Part shown: piece by piece, positions 28,169-37,581 of the stretch
How the letters are laid out: every line of letters starts with the position of its first letter
Position numbering within the stretch: the stretch's first letter is position 1
Assembly: GCF_032773895.1 (NCBI RefSeq)
Contig: NZ_CP120416.1
Span: forward strand, 1,548,001 to 1,612,000
Reading direction: 5' to 3'
Length of the DNA stretch: 64,000 bases
Source of the DNA: Teredinibacter sp. KSP-S5-2
Lineage (GTDB): Bacteria; Pseudomonadota; Gammaproteobacteria; Pseudomonadales; Cellvibrionaceae
Notes under the pieces: generated by a model
What the model was told of the DNA's origin: nothing
Database searches by the model: none
The model's input: the letters and a program-made list of their open reading frames with translations, nothing else
Translations under genes and position numbers: made by a program

Positions 28169-29167
28169 TTATTCGAGGTGTTGGCTGAAAAATGGAATAA
28201 GCTCGTTTTCGATAAAGTCATCTCTCAGGTTGTGATTTCCTGTCTCTCTTAGGTCAAACTGATGTTCAATTTTCTTTTTGTTCAGCACTTGATGAAAGTG
28301 CTTATTTCCGTTAGCAATCCAGGGATAGTAATCATCGTTATTTACGGATATTTTTATGCCCGATAGTTTGGAACTATTCTCAAGATAATTGTCCATTTTT
28401 CTTTCTTGGTTGCCAAATAGGGCATACCAACGGTCAACAACTTGTTTGTTTTTGGTTGGATTGGTATAGGTTTCAAAAGGAATTTCGGCATAAGGTGCTG
28501 GCAGGTTTAGGTTCGGTGAAGCTGCTGCGCCGTAGGAATTAAAATGCTCTCGTGTTGTGCCCCAGGATTTGATCATGTTTTCTAAATCACCGGGTTGAAG
28601 TACGCCAGCGGCAAATGAGTATATTGCGTTAAATTTGTCGGGGTGTTTAAAACCGATATTGATTGTACCTGTGCCACCCATTGAAAATCCAGCGAGCCCT
28701 CTACCTTGTTTACTGTTGATTGTACGATAGCTTTTATCGATGTAAGGGATAAGTTCCTTTACGATGTAATCTTCCCAATTACCCATTGCAGGTGAGTTTG
28801 CGTAAAAAGAACCGCCAAGAGAACTGTTGCCGTTTGGTTCAACAAAAATAAATTCTTTTGCTTTATTAGCAATAGCTTGATCAATTCTTTCTTTGTTTTT
28901 GGTAACTACGTCGTTACTTCCACCAAAGCCATGTAAAAAATAGATTACAGGGTAACGCTTATTTGTCTTACTGTAATTGGGCGGAAGGTATATGTTGATG
29001 GACTGAAGCGGGTTTTCTTGGAGTTTGGCTCGGGATATGGCCGTAGAGTTGGCAATGCTATTAATTACTGTGCCCTGCGCAACTGTATTGTTTGTCTGTT
29101 CATTTTGGACGGATTGTTGGCTACACCCAAAGAGCCCTACTAGTAGTAAAAATATGTATCTTTTCAT
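28169..29167 (-). CDS. Esterase D/feruloyl-esterase-like lipoprotein
   Basis: The 332-residue product has a lipoprotein signal (LLLVGLFGC, with the acylated cysteine at residue 15), so it should be anchored in the envelope, probably on the outer membrane. The body is a putative esterase domain (PF00756): INIYLPPNY and YFLHGFGGSNDVV, the nucleophile motif GFSMGGTG, and a late GNHNLR for the catalytic histidine. Relatives include acetyl-xylan and feruloyl esterases, siderophore esterases and S-formylglutathione hydrolases. Location beside a secreted chitinase favours polysaccharide or ester side-chain removal, but this is inference. Confidence 0.82.
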   Translation of the reverse strand: MKRYIFLLLVGLFGCSQQSVQNEQTNNTVAQGTVINSIANSTAISRAKLQENPLQSINIYLPPNYSKTNKRYPVIYFLHGFGGSNDVVTKNKERIDQAIANKAKEFIFVEPNGNSSLGGSFYANSPAMGNWEDYIVKELIPYIDKSYRTINSKQGRGLAGFSMGGTGTINIGFKHPDKFNAIYSFAAGVLQPGDLENMIKSWGTTREHFNSYGAAASPNLNLPAPYAEIPFETYTNPTKNKQVVDRWYALFGNQERKMDNYLENSSKLSGIKISVNNDDYYPWIANGNKHFHQVLNKKKIEHQFDLRETGNHNLRDDFIENELIPFFSQHLE

Positions 29168-29776
29168 AGTCGTACATCATTTTGTATATTAAATAAATCA
29201 GTTGAACAATCACAGTATTCTTCCCTCAGTCGGTGTTAAGTGAATTCTATTGTGTATGCATAGCTGTGCATTGTTGATTGAAATATTCAACAATGGTAAG
29301 TGGTAGGTCTTATCATCGATAAAGCTATCTGGATTATATTTTTCTATTCGCTCGTATCATTATTTTGTGTCGATAGGGGGCTTCTTTTAACCAATCTGTT
29401 AGCTCGGTAATAGCAATTGTATCTATCAATCAATGGCTGATATTTCTCAAACATTTTTTTCGGGGTATCCGAATTTCTATTATTTTTTTTATTAAGAATT
29501 AATCTAGGGATGGCGTGTAAGTCATTCTGGCCGCTCGGCGTCTGTTCCGTCCTTCATCCATACTCTTCTGAAGTTTTCAAACACTGGTACAAAACAATAA
29601 TGCTGTTTGGAAACGAATACGTCTTCACAGGGAAATGAATACAGGTAAGGGTTGTTTAAAAGGACTTTGCTCACTTTATTAAGACAGCAAAATATTTGAA
29701 CACCGTTCAGAGAACGTGTTTGTCTCTGGGTATTGTTCATGCTTTTACGTTCTATCCTATTATTGGAGAAACCTAA
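29168..29776. other. 609-bp AT-rich intergenic region before the chitinase
   Basis: No supported gene is present. It contains two adjacent inverted repeats: TGCA-N6-TGCA at 29257–29270 and the nested TTGTTGA…TCAACAA at 29271–29293. These could be operator sites for the esterase or chitinase genes. A reverse open frame at 29522–29740 has no ribosome site or recognisable domain. Confidence 0.5.
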
Positions 29777-32509
29777 ATGATTTCGGCAGAAAAAATAAAA
29801 AAAGTCGGTGGCTTATTATTGCTGGCGGCTGGGGCTTTTTCTCTTGAGTCACAGGCCTACGATTGTAATGGTGTACCGCAATATGTTGACGGCAGTAGCT
29901 ATAACACCGGAGACATAGTGCAGAATATTAATGAAGCATTTAATTGTACCGTCGGTGGTTGGTGTACGGTGGGTGGCCCCTATGAGCCAGGTGTTGGCTG
30001 GGCGTGGCAATATGCCTGGAGTTCTCTAGGAGGTTGCTCATCCACAAGTTCATCGAGCAGCAGTTCGTCCAGTTCAAGCAGTTCCAGTTCCTCAAGTTCG
30101 TCCAGCAGTTCTTCTTCATCTTCTTCTAGTAGTAGTTCGAGCTCATCGAGTTCTTCCAGTAGTTCGTCTTCTTCCTCGAGTAGCAGCTCTTCTTCATCCT
30201 CAAGCAGTAGCTCTTCCAGTTCCTCAAGTTCATCCGGTGGTGTGGATCATGCGGCGTGTCGTCCTGATGGCTTATACACTGCACCCGGTGTTCAGTCTGC
30301 ATATTGTGATGTTTACGATACGGATGGTCGGGAGAAGATGGCAATCAATCGTCGTATCATTGGCTACTTCCCCGCATGGCGACATGGTAAAGACGGACGA
30401 CCCCAATACATCGTTAAAGATATTCCCTGGGATAAGATTACACATATTAATTATGCGTTCGCTCATGTTGAAAACAGTCAGGTCTCCATTGGTGACCCGA
30501 ATAACCCGGAAAACCCCGCGACTGGCATGACTTGGCCTGGTGTGGCTGGGGCGGAAATGGATCCAGAATACTCGTTTAACGGTCACTTCAACTTATTTAA
30601 CAAATACAAAAAAATGTACCCACAGGTTAAAACCATGGTCTCCGTGGGAGGTTGGGCTGAAACCGGTGGACATTTCGATTCAACAGGCACTCGTGTAAGT
30701 GATGGTGGTTTTTATACGCTGACAGATAGCGAAGCCAACATGGATACCTTTGCCCAATCTGCGGTGAACTTCCTGCGTACTTACGGTTTTGATGGTATCG
30801 ATATCGATTACGAATATGCCACTTCAATGCCATACGCGGGTAACCCTTTGGACTTCCCATTCTCAGAGGCTCGACGTTCCAGTTTGATGGCCAGTTATGT
30901 GGTGCTTATGCGGAAATTGCGAAATGCACTGGATGCAGCCGGTGAACAGGATGGTAAGCACTATCTGTTAACTGTTGCCGCACCTTCGTCGGGGTATATG
31001 TTACGAGGTATGGACATGTATCAGGTTACCGAATATCTGGATTACCTGAATATTATGTCTTACGACTTGCACGGTGCCTGGAACGAGTATGTCGGCCCGA
31101 ATGCGGCCTTGTACGATGATGGGCAAGATCCTGAGTTGGTGTTCTGGAATTTCTATGGTGTATATGGCATTGGTTATTTGAATACCGACTGGGCCTACCA
31201 TTATTTCCGTGGCTCAATGCCTGCGGGCCGACTCAATATCGGCGTTCCATACTACACCCGCGGTTGGCGCGATGTTCAGGGCGGAACCAACGGCTTATGG
31301 GGTAAAGCGCCTTTACCTGATCAAACACAGTGTCCTGAAGGAACAGGTGGAACAGTGGGGTCGACCGTACCCTGTGGTAATGGTGCAATCGGTATCGACA
31401 ATATCTGGCATGACCTTGATCCTATAACCGGTTTGGAAGTGCCTGCTGGAGCCAACCCAATGTGGCATGCGAAAAACCTGGAGCGTGGTTTAGCGGGTAG
31501 TTACATCGGCGCCTTTGGTCTTGATCCTGCCAATGATCCAGATGACCAGCTTACCGGAACCTACACCCGTTATTACAACGCTACTATGGTTACGCCTTGG
31601 CTGTGGAATGCGGAAAAACGCGTTTTCCTTTCGACGGAGGATGAGCAGTCACTGAATACCAAGTCGGATTATGTGATCGATAAGGGAATTGGCGGCATCA
31701 TGTTCTGGGAGTTGTCCGGTGACTATGATTGTCCGGCCAGCGGTGAATGTGGAATGGGGGATACCCTGACCACAACCATCTACAACAAGTTTGCTAATGC
31801 TTCACCTTACAATGCAACCAAAGCCGAACGGGCTATGCCAACTCAGGTATTGCCGATGTCCTATAGCTTGGGCGGGTATCCTGTTGGTGATTCCAACTTC
31901 CCGATTACTGGCAAGTTGACTCTGACTAATGACTCGTCAATGACGATTCCTGGTGGGGCGGTGTTTGAGTTCAACTATGGTACGTCTGATGTGGGCACGG
32001 TATCGAACCAGTCCGGGTTTACTTTGACTCTGGTCCAGGATGGTCATTCCGGCAATAACACTGGCGCGCCAGGGTTAGATAGCAACTACCATTTGGCTCG
32101 CTTAACAATGCCTTCTTGGCAATCTTTAGCGCCAGGTGCGAGTGTGACCATTACGTTCGCGCAACAGCTGCCGACATCCATGTACTCTAACTGGACTGTA
32201 TCTTTTGGTGGGCAAACCTACGCCGTTTCGTTTGATTACCCTCGCGGTACGTTAGTTAGTTCGTCCAGTTCAAGCTCATCCAGTAGCACAAGTTCATCTT
32301 CCACCAGTAGCTCCAGCTCATCCAGCGGCGGTTCATGTACATCGCCTGCTTATGTTGATGGTTCGCCATACAGCACTGGGGATGTAGTACAGAATGTCGG
32401 TAATGAATACCGTTGTACTGTTGGCGGATGGTGTTCGGTTGGCGGCCCCTATGAGCCTGGCGTTGGTTGGGCCTGGACAAGCGCCTGGACACAGCTCGGA
32501 GGCTGTTAG
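29777..32509 (+). CDS. Secreted GH18 chitinase with two flanking chitin-binding modules
   Basis: The 910-residue enzyme hydrolyses chitin. Order: signal peptide (about 1–27), a 60-residue disulfide-rich binding module (28–87, with GGWCTVGGPYEPGVGWAW), a linker of 65 Ser and one Thr (88–153), a GH18 catalytic domain (about 165–640) with the signature DGIDIDYE at 339–346 (acid E346), a beta-rich domain (about 660–820), a second Ser/Thr linker, and a second copy of the binding module (853–910). The modules resemble CBM5/12-type chitin binders, most like CBM73; this subfamily call is moderate. Poly-serine linkers are typical of Cellvibrionales. No other chitin genes are adjacent; promoter region upstream is long. 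Confidence 0.93.
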   Translation: MISAEKIKKVGGLLLLAAGAFSLESQAYDCNGVPQYVDGSSYNTGDIVQNINEAFNCTVGGWCTVGGPYEPGVGWAWQYAWSSLGGCSSTSSSSSSSSSSSSSSSSSSSSSSSSSSSSSSSSSSSSSSSSSSSSSSSSSSSSSSSSSSSSSSSGGVDHAACRPDGLYTAPGVQSAYCDVYDTDGREKMAINRRIIGYFPAWRHGKDGRPQYIVKDIPWDKITHINYAFAHVENSQVSIGDPNNPENPATGMTWPGVAGAEMDPEYSFNGHFNLFNKYKKMYPQVKTMVSVGGWAETGGHFDSTGTRVSDGGFYTLTDSEANMDTFAQSAVNFLRTYGFDGIDIDYEYATSMPYAGNPLDFPFSEARRSSLMASYVVLMRKLRNALDAAGEQDGKHYLLTVAAPSSGYMLRGMDMYQVTEYLDYLNIMSYDLHGAWNEYVGPNAALYDDGQDPELVFWNFYGVYGIGYLNTDWAYHYFRGSMPAGRLNIGVPYYTRGWRDVQGGTNGLWGKAPLPDQTQCPEGTGGTVGSTVPCGNGAIGIDNIWHDLDPITGLEVPAGANPMWHAKNLERGLAGSYIGAFGLDPANDPDDQLTGTYTRYYNATMVTPWLWNAEKRVFLSTEDEQSLNTKSDYVIDKGIGGIMFWELSGDYDCPASGECGMGDTLTTTIYNKFANASPYNATKAERAMPTQVLPMSYSLGGYPVGDSNFPITGKLTLTNDSSMTIPGGAVFEFNYGTSDVGTVSNQSGFTLTLVQDGHSGNNTGAPGLDSNYHLARLTMPSWQSLAPGASVTITFAQQLPTSMYSNWTVSFGGQTYAVSFDYPRGTLVSSSSSSSSSSTSSSSTSSSSSSSGGSCTSPAYVDGSPYSTGDVVQNVGNEYRCTVGGWCSVGGPYEPGVGWAWTSAWTQLGGC
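30038..30235 (+). repeat. Poly-serine codon tract (63 consecutive Ser)
   Basis: Codons 88–153 of the chitinase encode Ser except for one Thr at 90. All six serine codons are mixed (AGC, AGT, TCA, TCC, TCG, TCT), so the DNA is not a simple tandem repeat. Codon mixing would limit slippage and suggests selection for the amino-acid run itself. Confidence 0.9.
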
Positions 32510-32563
32510 AAGGACTGGATGTTCTTTGTGATTGAGTTAACGGATTAATTATACATATGTCTT

Positions 32564-32591
32564 AAGCCACCTTTTTAGGTGGCTTTTTTTT
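32564..32591 (+). terminator. Rho-independent terminator after the chitinase gene
   Basis: AAGCCACCT and AGGTGGCTT pair across a TTTT loop and a run of T follows, about 55 bases after the chitinase stop. Confidence 0.93.
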
Positions 32592-32718
32592 GTGTTCGAC
32601 GATAGCTTTGTGCCTCTGTTTGCTGTCGATATCTGTTTCTATTTTTAACTATCGTGGCCGCATAAGCTGAAGATGTGAGAGCTTTTGTCGCCGGATGCAT
32701 CTTAAGGGTTTTTGCAAT

Positions 32719-33378
32719 ATGTTCCTCCGATTAGCTTTTATCGTTTCGGCTTTCTCTCTTTTTCTGTCGGGCTGTGCGCCGTCCCCAGTCCAAATAAGTC
32801 ACGATACGGTGCTGGATTCGATCGATTTTAAGCCAGTGGATGTCGTGGTTCTCACTGATCCGGAAATCAATATCACGACACCCATGAAAGCATTGATGGA
32901 GAGTGGAACACTCGGCATTCACACCATTTTTTATGCGGATAAGTTGGGGTCCGCCGCTGACGGGTTAAAGCTCGAAAACCCTTCGGAGTTAGTCGCTAGA
33001 AAGCTCAGAACAGAGCTTATCGATTTGTCCGGAATGAATATTCTACCTATGCCTGACAGTCTGGAGTTTTACGATGAAGTACCGGCCAGTCAAAACTATA
33101 CATTGGCTGTTGGTATGGTCTCCAATCAATTGGCGTACCGTCCAATGGCCTGGACGACATACCAATATTCCACCGCTTTTCGTGGAGAGCTAATTGCTCC
33201 GAATGGTGAGGTTCTATGGCGACAAACCTGCGGAGTGGCCTCTCTGGGAGCGGATAAAAACCTGCAAATCAAGTTTACTAAGGTTAAGGATAAAGATACC
33301 CAGCGTATGAATGAAATTTATACGCACGTTGCTGGTATTTGCGCGGAAGATCTTGCAAACAAGTTTGGTCAGCAATAG
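32719..33378 (+). CDS. Lipoprotein, not recognised
   Basis: ATG 32719 is preferred because TAAGGG stands about 14 bases upstream, while the ATG at 32695 has none; both are in frame. The 219-residue product has a lipoprotein signal ending in LFLSGC (acylated Cys about residue 19). The mature part is alpha/beta, with repeated VVVLTDPEINI- and NYTLAVGMVSNQLAYRP-like strands, compatible with the fold of small outer-membrane-associated lipoproteins that share a DUF799-like pattern, but no assignment is safe. A likely hairpin terminator follows. Role unknown. Confidence 0.7.
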   Translation: MFLRLAFIVSAFSLFLSGCAPSPVQISHDTVLDSIDFKPVDVVVLTDPEINITTPMKALMESGTLGIHTIFYADKLGSAADGLKLENPSELVARKLRTELIDLSGMNILPMPDSLEFYDEVPASQNYTLAVGMVSNQLAYRPMAWTTYQYSTAFRGELIAPNGEVLWRQTCGVASLGADKNLQIKFTKVKDKDTQRMNEIYTHVAGICAEDLANKFGQQ

Positions 33379-33896
33379 TCCAGGTAATCGGAGAGGGAGC
33401 AAGCGTGGTCTATAAAGTGGTACACGGCCAACTATGAAGGCGGGATGCCTCGTTCCGTGGCTTTTTTGTAGGTGCTGAAATCGTGCGGCAGGGTTCTCTG
33501 TCGCTTCGTTACCTATACTCGTTGGTGTGGGGCAGTGCTTCGGTTGAAGCTCTAAGTGGTGAAGCGGGTGCCTAGGTTGTCCTTCTGTTCCCGATCTTTG
33601 CCGTCGATATTATGCATTCATTTGCTATGCCTGCAGGTGTAATTCCCAATGCGACAGGGGGATTTCGTCTAATTTAGATAAAAAAGTCGCATTTCTACTT
33701 GATTTTTTCCTTAAATGAATTGGGCATAAGTTGAAAAAAACCTATTTATAATGAATACTTACGACCAATACTGAAAGATTATTCGAGGTTTTTGCCGGCG
33801 AATATCGCTAACAAATAACCTGATTACAACTTGAGCAAATTACAACAAGAACTGAAATGGGCTCAGGTTGGGGATCAAATAAAGGATCTTCCTATT
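33379..33896. other. 518-bp intergenic region before fimV
   Basis: No supported gene. It contains a hairpin-like terminator (33423–33466) for the lipoprotein gene and the fimV promoter region; a TATAAT hexamer is at 33747–33752 but lacks a well-placed -35. The fimV ribosome site AAGGA is at 33882–33886. Confidence 0.5.
33423..33466 (+). terminator. Possible terminator after the lipoprotein gene
   Basis: CACGG (33423–33427) pairs with CCGTG (33455–33459), an inner AGGC/GCCT pair adds stability, and GGC is followed by six T. The outer stem is short and there is an internal loop, so confidence is moderate. Confidence 0.45.
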
Positions 33897-36800
33897 ATGG
33901 GCCGTCGATTACTGATTGTTGTTATTGCTTTGTCGACCACTCTGGTGTCGCAGTTCTCTGTTGCTTTAGGGCTTGGCAAAATTAACTTACAGTCGAATTT
34001 AAATGAGCCGTTACAGGCTGAAATTGAACTGTTACAGGCAAAAGATCTCTCTGAGTCGGAGATTCTTGTCGGTTTGGCGACCAACGAAGACTTCCAGCGA
34101 GTAGGCGTTGATAAGCCATTCTTCTTGAGCGATCTCCGCTTTAAGGTGGTTCTTGACGGCAACGGTGGGGGAAGTATCCAGGTTTCTTCTAGAAAAACTG
34201 TTCGTGAACCTTTCCTCAACTTCATCGTTCAGGTGCAATGGCCAAGTGGTCGATTGTTGAGAGAATATACCTTATTAATGGATCTGCCTGTTTATGCGGG
34301 TGATACAGCTCAGCCTATTACTCCTGCCCCTGTTCAGCAGCAACCTGCCAGTACTGTACAGCCAGCACCTAAAGCGACAGTAGATAACTCCGGTTCTCGT
34401 TACAACCCTCGTTCAGCATACACTCCACCCGGTGGTCAATCTGCTCGGCCTTCCGGCGTATCCTCAAGCCAACCCCTACAGCCTCGTGCCACTGCAGGTG
34501 ATGAGGTGTTCGTTAATGCAAACGATACATTATGGGAAATTGCATCTAGTGTCCGGCCTAATCGATCTGTAACGGTACAGCAGACAATGCTGGCTATTCA
34601 GCGGAAAAACCCTCAGGCGTTCATTAATAACAATATCAACCTGCTAAAAGAAGGGCAGGTTTTACGCATTCCTGATATCAGCGAAATAACAGACACCGGC
34701 AGGCAGCAAGCTGTTGAGCTGGTGGCTGTACAGAATAACGCCTGGATGGGCGGTGCGAGTTTACCGGCAGATTCAGGACCTCAGTTGGAAGGTAGCAAGT
34801 CTTACTCGACCTATGAGTCTGAGTCGTCAGGAGCAGAAGGGCGGGTGAGTTTGTCATCTCCTGAAGATGTGTCAGGTAGTTCCCAAGGGCGAGGTACTGG
34901 TGTTGGTGGTAGTACTGAAGCTTTACAAAATGAACTGGCGATAACGCTTGAGCAGTTAGATAAAACCAATCGTGAAAACTCTGATTTGCAATCCAAGGTT
35001 GCATCTCTTGAAGAGCAAATTCAAACCCTTGAGCGCATGATCGCATTAAATAATGAAGATATGCGGGCGCTTGAGTTGGCGGCGAAACAACGCGAAGAGC
35101 AAGAAGCGTTAGCTGAAGTTGAAAAGCAAGCAACATTAGAAACTGACGATGCTGCGGAAAGTGAAATGGCTGGTCGAACCAAAGACCCGTTATCAATGGG
35201 ATTGGATGAAGCTGACTTGGCGACAGAAACTGCGCCAGAAGTTGATGACCTCTATAGCAATACATCTGATGAGGATGTATCTGAGTCTGTTGTGGAAGAG
35301 CCTGCAACGGATACAACTGTTGCCGAGACTGCTCCAGTAGAAGAGAAGCCTGAAGCTGCACCAGATCGAAATAAAGTTGTGATTTCTGCGCCTAAGAAGG
35401 AATCAGGAATCCTTGATTTGATTCTCGACAATATCCTTTATATCGGATTGTTGGTTGTCGCTATTCTGGGGGCTGCTTTCTATTTCCTTAAACAGCGTTC
35501 TTCTGAAGAAGATGATTTTGAAGAAGACTTCCTTGAGCAGACTCCACTGTTTGAAGAGCAGGAAGTTGAAACCGCTCCAGAAGAAGACTTTGAACCTGTA
35601 GAAGAAGCGGCTGCCGCTGAGGAAGAGTCCGTAGAGCGTGAAGATGACACAGCAGCTGAACCGGAAACGGGGGATGTGGTTGCGGAAGCGGATATCTATA
35701 TTGCTTACGGTAAATATGACCAAGCTGAAGATATGCTGCTTAAAGGTTTGGAGCGTGAACCGGAAAACACCGATATACGATTAAAGCTACTTGAGGTTTA
35801 CGCAAACCAACAGGATGCAGAAAGCTTCGATCCACAGTTTGCCAAGCTCTACGCAATTGGTAACCAGGGCGCCATCAGTCGCGCACACCAACTGCGTGAA
35901 ACCATTTCCGGTGCGGGCGAGTTTGATGAGAGCTTATTCGATGTGTCTGATGCAAAATCAGATGATGAGTTAGATGTCTCTGACAGTGGTGAAGATGAAA
36001 TAGATTTTGAGGCCGAGCTGGAGTCTTTATCCCTAGACTCTGACGAGGATGATGAAATATCCCTGGAATTGGATTTAGGGAGTAGTCAGCCAGCCGAAGA
36101 GGATGACTTAAGTTTTGATCTGGAAACTTCTCTGGAGTCGACCGATGAAAGCGATGTCGATTTAGGCGATGACCTGGATTTAAATTTCGACACGGAAACC
36201 AATCTCGAAGATGAACTTGGTGAGCTAGATCTTGATTTTGACTCTGTTGAAAAACCAGAGTCCAAAGATGATGAAGACGATTTCTCGATTGATTTTGAAA
36301 GCCCTGAAATGCCTTCATCAGAAGAAGCTGAAGACGAGCTTTCTATCGACTTCGACCTCGAAGAGGGGTTGGATGAACTAGGTGAGACAGACCTGTCCGC
36401 CTTGGATAGCGAGCTGGAGCTGGAGTTACCTGAAGAGAGTCAGAACGACGAGGCAGAAGAAGAGTTTGATCTTGGTGATCTGGATTTGGGTGATGACCTT
36501 TCTCTTGAGGACGAATCCAGTGATGAAGAAGCCGAGGATGACCTTTCTGATTTGAGTATTGACTTTGATATTGAGGAACCAGAAGCTGAAGTCGCTGAAC
36601 CTGAGTCTCTGGAATCTGATTTGGCTGCGTTAGATGTTGCTTTGGATGGTTCTTTTGATCTTGAAGAAACAGCTGAAGATATTGCTGAATCTGAAGATGA
36701 GATTTCTCTTGATTTGGAAGATGAACTTGAACTTGAATCAACTGAATCTGAACCAGAGCCTATTAGTTCATGGTCTGAAAAAGAAACGTTAATTTCCCCA

Positions 36801-37367
36801 GCTATAAATTTAGAAGTTGAGAGCAGCAAAGAAGACGATTTGGATATTGCCGCAGATGATATGGATTTGTCCGCACTTGACGAAGAGTTGGATGCGCTTA
36901 CCAGCGACATCGATAGCGATCTGGCTGATCTTGATGATGAATTGTCTTTTGACGTTGAGCCTGCCCCAGAAGCTCCTCCTACAGCAACGGTAATGGAAGA
37001 GCCTGAGGTGGATTTCGATTTGGAAGACGATTTGGATGAGCCTCGTGAGACTGAGTCCGTTGAGTTTGATGAGTCTGATTTGGAAATGGGTGAAGACACC
37101 ATGTTCCAAGAGGCAATTGCTGAAGTACCTGATTCAGATCTTGATTTTGAGATACCTGAAGTTGATCCGGAAGCGGCGGGTGATGATGAAGACCTGGGCT
37201 TCTTGAGTGACAGTGATGAAGTGGCAACAAAGTTGGATTTGGCCCGCGCTTATATTGATATGGACGATACCGAAGGCGCTCGTGACATCATTGAAGAGAT
37301 CATGAAAGAAGGTAATGATCAGCAGAAGCAAGAAGCGAAAAACCTGATTGCCAGACTAGAGGGTTAA
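33897..37367 (+). CDS. fimV: FimV-like peptidoglycan-binding polar scaffold
   Basis: FimV organises the pole and is needed for type IV pilus secretin assembly and twitching; in Pseudomonas it also affects cAMP and c-di-GMP. Start ATG 33897 has AAGGA ten bases ahead; a TTG at 33831 is also in frame but would add a non-signal leader. The 1156-residue protein has a signal peptide, a LysM-like domain (about 201–261), a coiled coil (about 342–405), one transmembrane helix (about 505–531), a TPR-like segment (about 598–641), a very acidic repeat-rich region (about 685–1095) and the conserved FimV C-terminal TPR domain (about 1107–1156). It sits before truA, as in Pseudomonas. Confidence 0.93.
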   Translation: MGRRLLIVVIALSTTLVSQFSVALGLGKINLQSNLNEPLQAEIELLQAKDLSESEILVGLATNEDFQRVGVDKPFFLSDLRFKVVLDGNGGGSIQVSSRKTVREPFLNFIVQVQWPSGRLLREYTLLMDLPVYAGDTAQPITPAPVQQQPASTVQPAPKATVDNSGSRYNPRSAYTPPGGQSARPSGVSSSQPLQPRATAGDEVFVNANDTLWEIASSVRPNRSVTVQQTMLAIQRKNPQAFINNNINLLKEGQVLRIPDISEITDTGRQQAVELVAVQNNAWMGGASLPADSGPQLEGSKSYSTYESESSGAEGRVSLSSPEDVSGSSQGRGTGVGGSTEALQNELAITLEQLDKTNRENSDLQSKVASLEEQIQTLERMIALNNEDMRALELAAKQREEQEALAEVEKQATLETDDAAESEMAGRTKDPLSMGLDEADLATETAPEVDDLYSNTSDEDVSESVVEEPATDTTVAETAPVEEKPEAAPDRNKVVISAPKKESGILDLILDNILYIGLLVVAILGAAFYFLKQRSSEEDDFEEDFLEQTPLFEEQEVETAPEEDFEPVEEAAAAEEESVEREDDTAAEPETGDVVAEADIYIAYGKYDQAEDMLLKGLEREPENTDIRLKLLEVYANQQDAESFDPQFAKLYAIGNQGAISRAHQLRETISGAGEFDESLFDVSDAKSDDELDVSDSGEDEIDFEAELESLSLDSDEDDEISLELDLGSSQPAEEDDLSFDLETSLESTDESDVDLGDDLDLNFDTETNLEDELGELDLDFDSVEKPESKDDEDDFSIDFESPEMPSSEEAEDELSIDFDLEEGLDELGETDLSALDSELELELPEESQNDEAEEEFDLGDLDLGDDLSLEDESSDEEAEDDLSDLSIDFDIEEPEAEVAEPESLESDLAALDVALDGSFDLEETAEDIAESEDEISLDLEDELELESTESEPEPISSWSEKETLISPAINLEVESSKEDDLDIAADDMDLSALDEELDALTSDIDSDLADLDDELSFDVEPAPEAPPTATVMEEPEVDFDLEDDLDEPRETESVEFDESDLEMGEDTMFQEAIAEVPDSDLDFEIPEVDPEAAGDDEDLGFLSDSDEVATKLDLARAYIDMDDTEGARDIIEEIMKEGNDQQKQEAKNLIARLEG

Positions 37368-37385
37368 AGATCCCCCCATATCTAC

Positions 37386-37422
37386 AAAGCCTTGTTTGCC
37401 ATCGGTAAACAAGGCTTTTTTT
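37386..37422 (+). terminator. Rho-independent terminator after fimV
   Basis: AAAGCCTTGTTT pairs with AAACAAGGCTTT over a nine-base loop, followed by T. The stem of 12 pairs lies 19 bases after the fimV stop. Confidence 0.94.
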
Positions 37423-37581
37423 ATGGCCAGCTTAGAATCATTTCATATTGTGCTGTTTACGCCCTTTCAACGCGGTATCATTTACCCGGATTAATTGTGT
37501 ATATAAATTACTTGGTAGGAAGTGATTCAACTCTTTTATATTGGGAGCTTCTTTTCTGCCGAACCCTGTGAATAATTGATT

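Noticed and set aside
29522-29740. Reverse open frame of 72 residues before the chitinase
   Set aside because: No ribosome site, no domain, and Phe/Cys-rich composition unlike other coding sequence; probably chance.
30038-30235. Serine tract as tandem DNA repeat or CRISPR-like array
   Set aside because: It is a coding run with all six serine codons mixed and no fixed repeat unit or spacers.
36440-37102. Long serine-rich reverse frame inside fimV
   Set aside because: It is the antisense reading of the Asp/Glu-rich repeat region (GAx codons give Ser on the other strand) and has no start signal or domain.
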